Source of the DNA: Chrysemys picta bellii
Taxonomy: Eukaryota > Chordata > Testudines > Emydidae
Direction of reading: 5' to 3'
DNA length: 64,000 nt
Assembly (NCBI RefSeq): GCF_011386835.1
Contig: NC_088791.1
Span: forward strand, 123,914,943-123,978,942
Made by a program: the position numbers and the translations under genes. The notes under the pieces are model-generated. The model ran no database searches. It saw only the letters and a list, made by a program, of their open reading frames with translations, and was not told the origin of the DNA. Shown in pieces: positions 53,640 to 64,000 of the stretch (positions are counted from its first letter, which is position 1; the number at the start of each line of letters is the position of its first letter).

Positions 53640-53740
53640 TGTCTTGTGTCTGATGAAGTGGGCATTCACCCACGAAAGCTTATGTTCCAATACTTCTGTT
53701 AGTCTTAAAGGTGCCACAGGACCCTCTGTTGCTTTTTAAA
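53640..53740 (-). repeat. Interspersed repeat tail, reverse of the 1.84 kb family
   Basis: GTCTGATGAAGTGGGCATTC, CACGAAAGCTTATGTTCC, TTAGTCTTAAAGGTGCCAC match the reverse complement of 1840-2070. Confidence 0.6.
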
Positions 53741-54329
53741 AGGACAAAGGAATCTGGCCTGGGGGGAAACCCATTGTCACTGAGAACTAATTCCTTTGGT
53801 TTGTCTGCAGACTAATACAAGATGATGTAGTTAGGGATTTGAAGGTAAGGGAGGGGGCAAAAAACCAGGTAGTCCAAAAATATGCCATCCAAAAAATGAA
53901 TTATGCCCTAAAGACAGCCAATAAATTCAGTAGTCAAGAGCCCCAAAGAACACAAAGACAGCCACTGTAGCCAACTGTAACTACCAAGCAATGGTTGCTC
54001 AAGTGTTTGCACACTTACTTAACTTGTTTCATTGCACAGCTTTGTAATCTTGCTTTGTAATGGAATCCAAGTAAAAAAACCCACTAATGAACACTACAGT
54101 GGAAGCATTATATTCTACTGTAGGTGTCTTGATTGCTGATTAATAGATCTTCAGTCTGTTTGGTAATCTAGGTAAAGCTACTGAGAAGTACTAAGGGCTT
54201 GCTCCTGTCTCTTCTGAAATCCATGTAATTTTGCCATTTACTTTAATGAGAGCAGGACCGAGTTCTACCGCAGGCCCTAATCCTGCAAAGACTTAAGCAG
54301 ACCAGTAACTGTGCATACAAATAGTCCTA

Positions 54330-54605
54330 GGGGGTATGTCTACACTACAATTTAAAAACCACCCATGGCTGGCCCACGTGAGCTGACAGGCTACGGGGCT
54401 GTTTAACTGCGGTGTGGACAGTCAGGCTGTCTGGAGCCTGGGCTCTGGGACCATGTGAGGTGGGAGGATCCCAGAGCCCAGAGTTATAGCCCAAGTCTGA
54501 CCATCTACATTGCAATTAAACAGCCCCGTAGCCTGAGGCCCACGTGCCTGAGTCAGCTGACACAGGCCAGCTGCTGGTGTTTAATTGCAGTGTAGACATA
54601 CTCCC
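54330..54605. mobile_element. Harbinger-type MITE, largely palindromic
   Basis: Ends GGGGTATGTCTACACT and AGTGTAGACATACTCCC are inverse. The interior pairs GGCTACGGGGCTGTTTAA with TTAAACAGCCCCGTAGCC perfectly and TGGGCTCTGGGA with TCCCAGAGCCCA. The target-site duplication is not clear. Confidence 0.75.
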
Positions 54606-54730
54606 TGAGATCAATCTGACTGCTTGTGTGCATAAAGGCACTCATATGCTTTAATCTTTGCAGTACTGAGACTCTACACTGGTTCTGCAATGAGTCCTTT
54701 GTAGCTTGGATTGCAGGATTGGAGCCTTAA

Positions 54731-54823
54731 GGCCCAGTTCAGGAAGGTACTTAACTTTAAGCATGTATATAGTCCAATTAAAGTTGGGTGTGTGTTTATG
54801 TACCTTTCTAGATTGGGGCCTTA
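54731..54823. repeat. Palindromic repeat copy
   Basis: GGCCCAGTTCAGGAAGGTACTTAAC pairs loosely with TATGTACCTTTCTAGATTGGGGCC. Confidence 0.5.
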
Positions 54824-55226
54824 GTCAATTGGAGTGATTTACATGTCTAGGCAGCTCCCTGTAGTAGTGCCTCAAACATTACAGGAGGGCATCTTGATGT
54901 ATGTATAACTTAGTAGTCGTTTCACCTCTCTTTTAATTATGTTCCTATTTCTAGAATATTCTGTTCTAATGAGCTGAAATCAAAAAGCAGTAAGATAAAT
55001 TGCTTTCTTTTCAAATGTTAGCTACTGAACATACATTGACAATTTTTAGAAGGCTTAAATAAACCAATGGTTACCTTCGTCTCTGCCTTGCAATGTAGAA
55101 ATGCTCATGTCTAGCAAGAAGAATAGCTAGATATTTAAAACAGTATTTGTAACTAAAGTGAAAATATTGCACATTACAACACATTTGAACAGAATGTTAA
55201 GGATTTTCTTTAATTTCCTTTTTCAG

Positions 55227-55371
55227 AATAAAGTATGTCTCAATCAAGAAGAATCCCCAGGCATTTTGTTCTCTCTCACGACCAGAATGGAGTAGCAGTA
55301 CCAAACGAGGAAAGCCAGAATAGACTATTAACAGTTCCAGACAACACAGAGCAAATGGCGTTTAATATCAG
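55227..55371 (+). CDS. BIK: BIK first coding exon
   Basis: Acceptor TTCCTTTTTCAG, eight untranslated bases, ATG at 55235, donor CAG/GTATCA. It encodes residues 1-45 and two bases of S46. Confidence 0.85.
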
Positions 55372-58300
55372 GTATCATATTGTACTAATTCTCTCCTCCC
55401 AGACCCACATACAAAATCCCTCTCTGACTAGGAATAGTTCCTAAGCCAAATGATTACTCTGAAAACTCATGAAAAACAGAATAAATATGGTTGTAGTGGC
55501 CTGTAGCACCTAATATAGATCACAAAAAACTGTTCTGCACTAAAAGATTCCACCTTTCTATGCTGCATGAAGTCGCAGATGTGACTATTCATTAGAAGCC
55601 CAGCTGTCGTAACAAGCAGCTGAGGAAGCCATGTTTTACAGATTTCCCTAGCCATCTCTTGTGAGGAGCTGCTTGGGGATAGAGACTTGGATAACTTAAC
55701 TTTTTGTTAAGGCCTTCTGAAATATACTTTGTTTCAGGAGGTCTTAAGCTGTCTTCCATGCTTATGAAAATTTCTGTATGGTTTATTAGAATAAAACAGT
55801 CTCTCGCCTCCAAAAAGCAATGGTTTACCATTGATAAAGGTGTTCAGTCTTTCCTGCCATTGATTTAATCCTTCTTTTTGCCTTTGAAACCTCAATCCAG
55901 GTTTTCCTGAGACTTTTTCCATAATTCTTCCAGTGCAAGACTCTTCATAGATGATTAAATAGACACTAGATATTTACATACCCCAACTAATGAATGTATA
56001 TCTTTAGCAGAGGGATGTAAAATCATTTTACATATTTCCTGTCAAATTGTCTTTTTAATGTCTTCGTGGATGTGCAGTATTTTCACAGATGCTTTTGGAG
56101 CGTAAGGGTAGCATAATTTATGTGCTAGACTGCACTTGCTTTTCAGAAAACTAGTGTTGACAGATAGAAATTCTATCTAATTCTATCTAATTTTGTTATT
56201 CACACAACACTCCTCAAACTGCTGCACAAAATAAGTGCCTGTATTATATCTTGTTTTGAAGCTTACTGAATTCTGATAGATCGCCAAGGGAAATTAATTT
56301 GAGCCCACTGCCCACAAAGAGGTCTGCTACAGCCCCAGCAGTTCTCTCTGGAAGCTGACAGCAAGACCATTAGTCACCTTCAACTATCATGACTGGTAAA
56401 AGAGGCAGCCTTTTAAATGACAAAGAGTGGGATTTTTAGAAGTGGCTAAATGACTTAGGACTACAAGTTCCATAGACTTTCAATTGGACTTGGGCTCCTA
56501 AGTTATTTTTAGGCACCTTTGAAATTACTACTCCAAATCCCAAACCATCATGCTTTGCACTTACATTACTTACTCCTTACATAAAAGGTACTCAAGATGC
56601 TTTATAAACATGGATTAACAAGATACATATCCATGATTGACTGTGTATCCAAGGACAGGATTGATTGTGTGTATGCATTTAGACCAAGGCTTTTTAAAAA
56701 TGAGTGCCTACAAGTAGACTCCTATCTCCATATTTAATGGGGCTGGCTGAAAGATTTCAAGTGAAAATTTCTCCTGTCAGAAAATGGGGCTTCATGGACA
56801 TCAAAATTTTTCCATGGCAAAGGTTGTTTAATGATCTGAAATTTTGGCATGTCCAAATTAAAATTTTCTGAACTTTTTGTTCCAGAAAAAGTTTCACTAT
56901 TCCAACTTTTCATCCCTATTCAGGAAATGTTGAAATATCGCAATTTCCCACAGGACAAAAAGTCTGTTTTTTCAATCACCTCTGATAGTTCTACCTACAT
57001 AAGTGGCCTGATTCTCAAAAGTGTTGTATTCTTAGCTCAGAAAATCAGGCCATTTATGTAGGCACCCAACTATGGATTTAGGAGCCCAGTTCTAGGTATC
57101 CATTTAAAAAAAAAAAAAAAAAATCTTGATGCTCAATTTTTAAGTGCCCTACTTATATGCTTTGTTAGTGAAATAGTTGTAAAGGTTTGATAATCAGCAC
57201 TTGTATGTAATGTTTAACATCTTCAGAGTGCTTTATGAACAATAATTTTATAACCATTTGTTTTCCTCTTTGACAAACATGTGCTGAATGCTTCTTACAG
57301 CTCTGCCACCCAAGTTGGCCATCAGCTGGCAGTCATTGGGGATGAATTTAACAGCACATACACTAGGAAGTTAGAGGACATGCTGTTTCATCTTGCACAG
57401 GGGTAAAACGTGTTATTGGATATTTTCAGTGTTCAGATACTTTTTATTAGTATTTAGATTTTCATTAGCTAAATAGACTTGTCATATGCAGTACTTGATA
57501 GTGAGTCACTTTCTGTTGCATCAACAGATTAAAAAAATTTACATCTTGTTTACTAGTATTAATATACATAGAATATCTAAAAAAGGAAGTTGCCTTGGAT
57601 TGTTCTGCTTCTGGTATATTTCGGGGGAGGAGGTCGGTGGGGGGAGAAGAGTATAATGGTGCCTAATGCAAGTTTGGTTTTCCCTTAACTCAATCTGCCT
57701 GAATTCACAAGATTAAAACAAAATATCTTTAAACTAGTATTTGAAATTGAGTACCACACTGGCTAGAGTGTCTTTAGACACATCCTTGAGCAGGAAGAGG
57801 TCTGTAAGCTGCACCATCCCAAGAAGCTTATGCCTCAGGCACCCCTCAGACACAATTCTGCCTCTTTCCCCCTCTTGGTCCATGGCGGGGAAGTAATTGA
57901 CTGCAACCCTTGAAGACATGTAGCGCACTTGCCCCTTCTTGCCTGGACAGCTACTCAGTAGGGAGGGGGGGCACTTGACTCTGTTCCGTTCCATCTGTTT
58001 ACTCACCTGTGGAATGTTCACAGAGTAGGGGCTGCACTTCACACCAAACCTGGAACCAAGATCCAGGTAGGTCTTACTTGACCAAGAGGCTACCCTGATC
58101 AGCCAATTAAAAGAACAGCACAATCCAGCCCTATGTTGCTGCCCTGGGACCAGCTTTATTGGAGGTCAAGGGTAATTGTTAGATTGCTCAGCTTTATGTA
58201 TTAATGAGGAAGGCTGGTCGTGTGATTGAGGTCGTGTGCTGGATTCTCTCCTCCAGGCCATTGCATATTTCCTTGTGTGATCTTAAGCAAATCCCATTCT

Positions 58301-59580
58301 GTCTCATCTATAAAATGGAGATAGAAATACTTCCTTACCTTGGGGCATAAATACATTCTGACTGAGATGGTCAGATCCTATGGTGAAGGGGAATAAATAA
58401 GCAGATGAAAGAAGATATGAAGTACAACAAAATCTGTTACCCCTGTTCCCAGGTTATCGGATTTACTATTTGTGCTAGGGACTTTCCAGGGCAGAACATT
58501 GAGGGGAAACCCATCCCAACCCCTTTGCATATTATGGGCAGAACCTCAAGTTTAATTTGCAGAGGGTATTAGATAATACAAGTCTGGTCAGTGTGAGGAA
58601 AAAACAGCTTTTAATTCTATGTTCTGTTCACAGTTCTTCCTAATTTTTTTAAAAGAATGATGTGGTAGTTTAGATTTGTTTTAAAACAAATCATTCTTTG
58701 TTCCTGCCCCCCCCACCCCCCTGTCACTTGTAAATTGAATCTCAATTAGCAGGATAACTCTCTTATCCCACTCTTTTGTTTTGTGTTAGCAGGATGGCTG
58801 TGAATGTTTTAAAAATACTCCATATGCATGTTTGGAAAAGTATTCTAAAAAGTTTCAGAAGTCTTTTGAACAATGGTTGGACTAAGAGAGTTGTTGCCTA
58901 TGGAAGCTGGGTAAGCTTTGTTTTATTCATTTTTTTTTACCCTCACAACTTTCTGTTTTGGGAAAGTGAGTAGAAAAAGCAGAAAGTGGGGTTTGTAACT
59001 TTGGGTCCTGTCTCCTTTGCCTGCTTAACTCACTGAGACATCAGCAAGTTAAGCATGTAATGTGACTTTAGAGCACTGACTAAATCCTGATTTTGCAACT
59101 GAATTCATGTGGGCAGATCCTTGTGCCTGTCCAGAATCCCATTGACATCAGCATCTGGATTTATTAGTTTGTATAAATAAGGGACTTTTCAGTGTAAAAG
59201 GGTGCAATGATTCCCATTCTAGATTAACTGGTTGTTATATTTGTCTAGTATCTTGTATCCCGAAGAATCCTTAAGTACCTTACAAAATTATATATACATG
59301 TGATAGTCAAAACTAAAACCCATGAGTCCCAATTATCAGTCCCTTGCTCCAGAAGCTTGTCCACTGTCTCTCCTTAATATTAAGCTTACTGTTATGTGTG
59401 CAGGTTATCTTTTCTGTGCTACTGCTTGTGATTTTTTTAATTAAGCTTGTTTTTTTTTCTCCCCTCCCCCATGAACAGATTTCTAGGCTTCCTCTTAAGT
59501 CCATGTGCCAGAGGTTGATGCCGGCAGCCCTGTTTGTCATCTTATTTTGGTGGACTGTCAGTTATGGATTGCAGAACTAA
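55227..59580 (+). CDS. BIK: BCL2-interacting killer BIK, BH3-only protein, 153 aa
   Basis: BIK promotes intrinsic apoptosis from the endoplasmic reticulum/mitochondrial membrane by binding anti-apoptotic BCL2 proteins through its BH3 helix. Coding exons join as 55235-55371, 57301-57402, 58790-58910 and 59479-59580, giving 459 nt with matched phases and AG/GT borders. The product has a BH3 core VGHQLAVIGDEFN (50-62; key L54, G58, D59), a basic middle region, and a C-terminal hydrophobic anchor LMPAALFVILFWWTVSYGL (133-151) with a polar end. Human BIK is 160 residues, so the length fits. Overall similarity outside BH3 and anchor looks low. The position next to divergent TTLL1, as in human, supports the name. 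The ATG has A at -3. Another BH3-only protein is unlikely given synteny. Confidence 0.87.
56420..57120. repeat. Palindromic, repeat-like intron segments ending in an A-run
   Basis: 56450-56520 pairs GACTTAGGACTACAAG with TGGACTTGGGCTCCTAAGT. 57000-57065 pairs ATAAGTGGCCTGATT with AATCAGGCCATTTATGT. A 20-base A-run starts near 57103. Class unknown. Confidence 0.4.
57301..57402 (+). CDS. BIK: BIK BH3 exon
   Basis: Acceptor GCTTCTTACAG, donor GG/GTAAAA. It encodes residues 46-79 with the whole BH3 helix and KLEDMLFHLAQ, then two bases of G80. Confidence 0.9.
58215..58445 (+). repeat. MIR-type SINE
   Basis: TGTGTGATCTTAAGCAAATCCCA, CTCATCTATAAAATGGAGATAGAAATA and GATGGTCAGATCCTATGGTGAAGG are the MIR core and tail in order. 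Confidence 0.65.
58790..58910 (+). CDS. BIK: BIK third coding exon
   Basis: The acceptor is GTTAG before CAGG at 58790. Using the next AG (3 bases later) would give an early stop, which decides the choice. It encodes RMAVNVLKILHMHVWKSIL through RVVAYGSW, ending phase 0 at donor GTAAGC. Confidence 0.87.
59479..59580 (+). CDS. BIK: BIK last coding exon with membrane anchor
   Basis: Acceptor CCCCCATGAACAG. It encodes residues 121-153, of which about 19 are hydrophobic, then TAA at 59578-59580. Confidence 0.88.
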   Translation: MSRLPLKSMCQRLMPAALFVILFWWTVSYGLQN

Positions 59581-59820
59581 TATAAAGAGTTGCAATAGGA
59601 GGTCATTGCTGGACATGGCCATTGTACTTAACACCCAGGAGGTGGCATTTAGTTTGTTTTTTAAAGTGTTGTTAATGAAATCCCTATTATATTTAAAACC
59701 TAGGCTAGTGCTGGGTCACTGCTGTTTCATACTTTTTTTAAGAAAAATGTTTAAAATAATATGGGGTTGTTGCTGGATAACTGCCTGAACTGCTAGTTTT
59801 GAAATATGTAAGTCTAGGTG

Positions 59821-59826
59821 ATTAAA
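59821..59826 (+). terminator. BIK: Candidate BIK poly(A) signal ATTAAA
   Basis: The first plausible signal, 241 bp after the stop. No AATAAA was seen in the next kilobase, so either this variant is used or the 3' UTR is longer. Confidence 0.4.
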
Positions 59827-59829
59827 GAG

Positions 59830-62800
59830 TCTGTTTCTGTCTCCTTTTTATGCAACATAAATTACCTATTACATAAAGTTTTCTTTTTTTTAAAAAAGAT
59901 GTTGGTTTGGGAAAGGAATGCTGGTCATCCTTTAACATTTACATTGTAAAACTTATAGCAAAGATTAAAATCATAAAGATTTTTAATTAAAATGAAAATT
60001 GTTGCTTGAAATATTTTTCCAGAGTCATCTATTTTACTTTTCAAAATGTGGGAAAGTATATACTGTTGTACAGTGGAAGATAGGATATTTTGTACTGTCT
60101 TAATAATATGACTAAGGTCTCATCATTTGTCAGCTAAAACTAGCATGTAGAATGACAATTCATTAGAAATAAGAAAGATGAGGTAGGCTAAGGGTAAGCA
60201 ACTAAGTTATCTGAAGCTCTGCCTCTTTATCCTAGATCCAGTCATGCTTTGGATAGTCTTTTCCCAGTGGGTCTGCATGGATTCCCTGGTAGGACAGGGA
60301 GAGAAATTAAAAGTTTTATATAGACCAGAGCCTATGATCTTGGAGTGAAATCCTGGGCTCTATAGAGGTCACTGGGAAAACTCTAATTGAGTTCAGTATA
60401 GCCAGGATTTTACCCTGCTGTGCCAAGGTCCCCAAACTAAAAAAATCATTTAAAGGGATTATGAAGAATCAACTCCTGGGAATTTCTTTTCAAATATATC
60501 CTAGTCTTTTGGAAGCCACAACTGTTTTGTGAGTGCAATGTATATGAAAACCAATCCAGATTAGCAAGTTTATTTTTGTTTTCTCCTTTGCAATCAGAGC
60601 ACAGGTGCTATTAAGGAAATTTTACTGAAATGAATAAGGAGAAGCATACTTACGGTATGGTGGCTGTTCAACCTCTGATCAGTCATTTGTTACTGTGGTT
60701 CACTGAAATTCTAAAATCTCAGTCTTTAAAGAAAGTTTTCACAGCTGGTGCGGAATAGGAAATTCAATTTGTATCAGATTTCTAAGCATGCCAACTCTTC
60801 TCCGTCTGAGTCCACCCTAATGGTGTAAATTGTCTAAATGGATCTGGGATCAGTGAAATTTTGGTCCATAACCAAAAAATATGGAACATTTTGTTTAGGA
60901 ACTGTTTGCTCTATCCATGTCTGCAGTAAGAGGATTTTGCAGTAGATCACGTAAAGAAAATATTTTAAAGTAAATACTCAGTGGAAGATGAAAAAAATCC
61001 ATATTGATTGTGTTCTAAGTACTGTCTATATTAGCTGAGTTAAGCCTGCAATTTGACACGGTCTTCCTGGTTGAATAATTTCAGCAATATAAAAAGAATA
61101 AGTGCATTACTTCCTGCTGGCTCTGCACAACTTGCATGGTAGCTACTGTTTACACAGAAGCAGGGGTGTGTAGAGGGGAAACTGTGTTGTCTTTTTTGTG
61201 TGAAGACCACACCTAGAGTGAATGAATTTACAGTTTTAAAACTATTTTACTACATGCATTCTGCTGCAATCACACTAATGGAGCAGCAACAAGACGACAA
61301 TTCTGTTGATTATCAAGTGTGAACTATTAAAATTCACAGAAATAAGGAGACTATCTAAACAGCCACGAGTGGCTGTGGTCAGATTCCAAAAGTTATCAGA
61401 CAATGGCTATTTTTAAGAAAAAGCTTATTAGCAGCATTTTTAGGGGATTATAAACTCAAGTCATTTGAATCTTGAGTGCACCTTTTTGCATCCTGCTTGC
61501 CGTCTGCCCTTTGCTGAGGAACTGCACTGGTTTTGATTCCTGTTGTGTTGTGTGTCAGTGCCGGTGGAAGGATTGGAGTAAACAACATTAGGAAATGTCA
61601 ATTCGGCATTACAGATGTAAGATTCTTTCATATTTAAGTAAGTCTTTCATTATCACTTTTTTCCTACCCAGCACAGAAAATTACTAACACATACATTCTT
61701 CCTCCTCTTGTTTACAGTGTTCCAGTAGAAGTATGATATGGAATTGCCAAATACCTATGGGCATCCTCTTGCCCGCTTTATCTAGGCATGCTTTTTGGAA
61801 TATTTACAAAATGTGTCATGTCAGCCTAATTGATGGGGACAGAATTAAGAGTGCTGGTGCTGCTTGTTCTGTTTGTGGAAGTGTAGCAGTCAAAAAACTT
61901 CTGAGATAGCAAACCACGGTTGAGACAACTATGGGCTTGACTGCTATTTGTCTGGTTTAAACCTACTTTACAGAAGACAGATATTAGATAAAAAACAGTG
62001 CTTTTTCCTCTGGTTTTTACTTCTCCCTGATTAAGCAGGAACTGCAAGAGTGCAACATGCTCAAGCTGAAAACTGCACTTCAGTGTTCTGTCTCAGACCA
62101 GGTTGTAGATTACGTTCTTGCTCTTTGCTTCTAGCATTGGGCACATTTGCTAAGGAAGAATGTTACCATGCTTCCCCTTGAACAATAGCGTTATATTCAT
62201 GTTTAAGCCTGCAGTATAAACATACATAAATGCTCATTATGATACAAACTAATATTAAAATTTGGCATTTCAGATTCCTGGAAAACTATTCAATAGAAAA
62301 AAAAAACTGTGATAGGACTTTAGGTGGTACATCTAAGATGAGATATGATACTGTTTATGAGCACAAAAGCATACTGTGCCATGCTTAGCTCTACCCGTCC
62401 AATCTGCTCTTATAAGCAGCCAGAGTGTTGAAGCACACAAGAGTTCTCTAGTAAGAAAAGAAACACACCATGCACAGCCACAAACAAGACTACCATCTCA
62501 AATTTCCTCCATAATGGATGGCCTAGGACAAAGTGGAGGTGATGTTTTTAACAATGACGTAGTCCACCTTTTGGAAGTAATGATGGTTTTTCAGGACTAG
62601 GAGAAATTATTTAAGCTACGATTAGGAGAGGATAGTTTCCAACTACATTACCGTCACTTGTCTTTCAGCTGCAATACAAAATGTTTGCTTTTAAAGTGCA
62701 TTTGTAGGTAGAAACTGGTGTCCTTCCCTCCCCCTCTCATTAGGAACATCCGGGTCACATGTAATAGATCTTAGTTTAGAGGTGAAGACACAGCATAGAA

Positions 62801-63800
62801 ACATCACAAAAGAGATGAGCCCCGCAAGTAAAGCTAGGTAGAACTCCTCACTTTGTTAGATTGTAAAAATTCTAACATTACATTTAGCATCTCAGAGACA
62901 TGCCTAGTATGGCATGTAGCTCAACCTTTAGAAAACACACATTCCCCCCTCTTGACCTATTCCAGCAAATCTATTACCCATCTAGTGAGCCACTGCATAT
63001 TTTACTGAATGCTTGCTGAAGCCATTCGTATCTAAACATTGAACTGACAGTCTACAATAGTAGATGATAAAGTGCAGAGAAGGGCTTTGTCTGCTTTTAC
63101 AGTTAATGTTTACACATGCCAAGAGTGGAATTTGTACCGAGAGGTCTGGGCAAAGACAGCAATTTCAGACCACAGAAATAACTTCTTAATTTACTCCAGT
63201 AATCAGATTGTGGGCCTACTATTTTCAATTAATTTTGCCTTTCAGAAGTATTGTGCTTTTGGGTTACCATTGGAATCTATTCTTCATTTAATCTGTATGA
63301 TATTTTAATGAAGAGTTGCATAGAAATTTAATTTCTTTAACACTGCTTTCCAAACTTTTCAAATATATCTATATAATTATGATAGATTTATTCACTGTGG
63401 GGACTCCGTTTTCTCCTATTACAAGGATGTTAAGGTTGAACCACTAAGACACCAAATTCAGGAGAAGCTTAAGTTAAGGCTGCACAGTTTTGCCTCTTTA
63501 ATATAGTCTGTGATCACGTAATTAAAGGCTATTTCCCAGTTAATACAGTATATCCCTATACATTTTTCTACAACCTTAAAATACATATTATGCATGCAGA
63601 GTGAATAAGGCAAGAATTCATTCTCTACCCATCTTGCATGATGTCCATAGACTTACACAAACCAGTAACAGTTTATATAGAATTGTATGTTATTTAAGAA
63701 AAAGTAAACTTGTAGATGAAGTCTTGCATATTGTACTCTTACATACTGAAGCTTTTCCTATATTACTTTATTACATTTTGTCTGCTTATTTTCTTGGTCT
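59830..63800. other. Intergenic region downstream of BIK
   Basis: AT-rich, with no recognised exon. In human the next gene is MCAT on the minus strand, but no MCAT-like exon is visible here. Confidence 0.45.
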
Positions 63801-63805
63801 CTCTT

Positions 63806-63910
63806 CATAGATTGAAAGCTCTTTGGAGCGGAGACTGTCTTTTCCTCTGCATTTGCCCAGAGCTTGAAACAATGGGTTTGCACTCTTGACTGGGATCTCT
63901 AAACATTACT
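63806..63910 (+). repeat. CORE-SINE-like 3' tail
   Basis: GATTGAAAGCTCTTTGGAGCGG, AGACTGTCTTTTCC and CTGGGATCTCTAAACATTAC follow the conserved tail. Confidence 0.5.
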
Positions 63911-63917
63911 ATATACT

Positions 63918-64000
63918 AGGACTGTCGATGTAGTCGCAATTAACTCACTTGATTTAAAAAAAATTGCAATTAGAAAATTAATCGCAGTTTTAATCACACT
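63918..64000 (+). mobile_element. Start of a repeat with ATTAATCGCAG motifs, cut by the window edge
   Basis: ACTAGGACTGTCGATGTAGTCGC then repeated AATTAATCGCAGTTTTAATC-type motifs, as in a common chelonian DNA element. Only the first 80 bp are visible. Confidence 0.5.

Noticed and set aside
58790..58795. Alternative BIK acceptor three bases downstream (CAG then GATGG)
   Set aside because: It would put a TGA in frame after two codons, whereas the upstream AG keeps the frame open to the next donor.
62376..62600. Possible exon of MCAT, the next gene after BIK in human
   Set aside because: Neither strand gives a recognisable acyltransferase motif or good splice borders.

Overview
This is an intron-rich vertebrate nuclear window, most likely from a hidden-necked (cryptodiran) turtle. 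The evidence is the repeat content recognised from memory (chelonian CR1 LINEs, a tRNA-derived SINE of the cryptodiran type, MIR/CORE-SINE relics, many hAT and PIF/Harbinger MITEs) together with a TTLL1-BIK gene neighbourhood that matches human chromosome 22q13. No RNA gene, CRISPR array or prokaryotic feature was seen. About 3 percent of the window is host coding sequence.

Two host genes lie head to head. TTLL1 (minus strand) has nine coding exons between 30178 and 10800 that splice in phase to an intact 423-residue tubulin polyglutamylase. Its untranslated first exon probably ends at a CAG/GTGAGA donor (36023) inside a CpG island at about 35.75-36.34 kb. BIK (plus strand) begins in a second CpG island at about 44.2-45.1 kb, probably with two untranslated exons. 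It has four coding exons (55227-59580) encoding a 153-residue BH3-only protein with a C-terminal membrane anchor. About 8.5 kb separates the two promoters. Everything after 59.6 kb looks intergenic.

The most unusual unit is at 4281-6824: an apparently complete, poorly described DNA transposon. It carries a single uninterrupted 562-codon ORF (minus strand) with cysteine clusters and a possible DDE-type acidic triad. A poly(A) signal lies 43 bp past the stop. The imperfect terminal inverted repeats start CACTG(G/C)TCTACA and share a second collinear block about 100 bp inside each end. A cluster of ATF/C/EBP-like motifs lies just upstream of the ORF.

Region by region: 1-0.6 kb CR1; 1.8-2.5 kb repeat mosaic; 4.3-6.8 kb the transposon; 6.85-7.0 kb a perfect hairpin and a hAT MITE; 8.6-8.8 kb tRNA-SINE; 10-36 kb TTLL1 with intronic hAT, LTR, pogo-like, CR1 and Harbinger insertions; 36.3-36.9 kb a minisatellite beside the TTLL1 CpG island; 37-44 kb intergenic, holding several hAT elements; 44-60 kb BIK with CR1, MIR, palindromic repeats and MITEs in its introns; 60-64 kb intergenic, ending in a repeat cut by the window edge. 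Several hAT copies still show perfect 8-bp target-site duplications, so their ends can be placed to the base.
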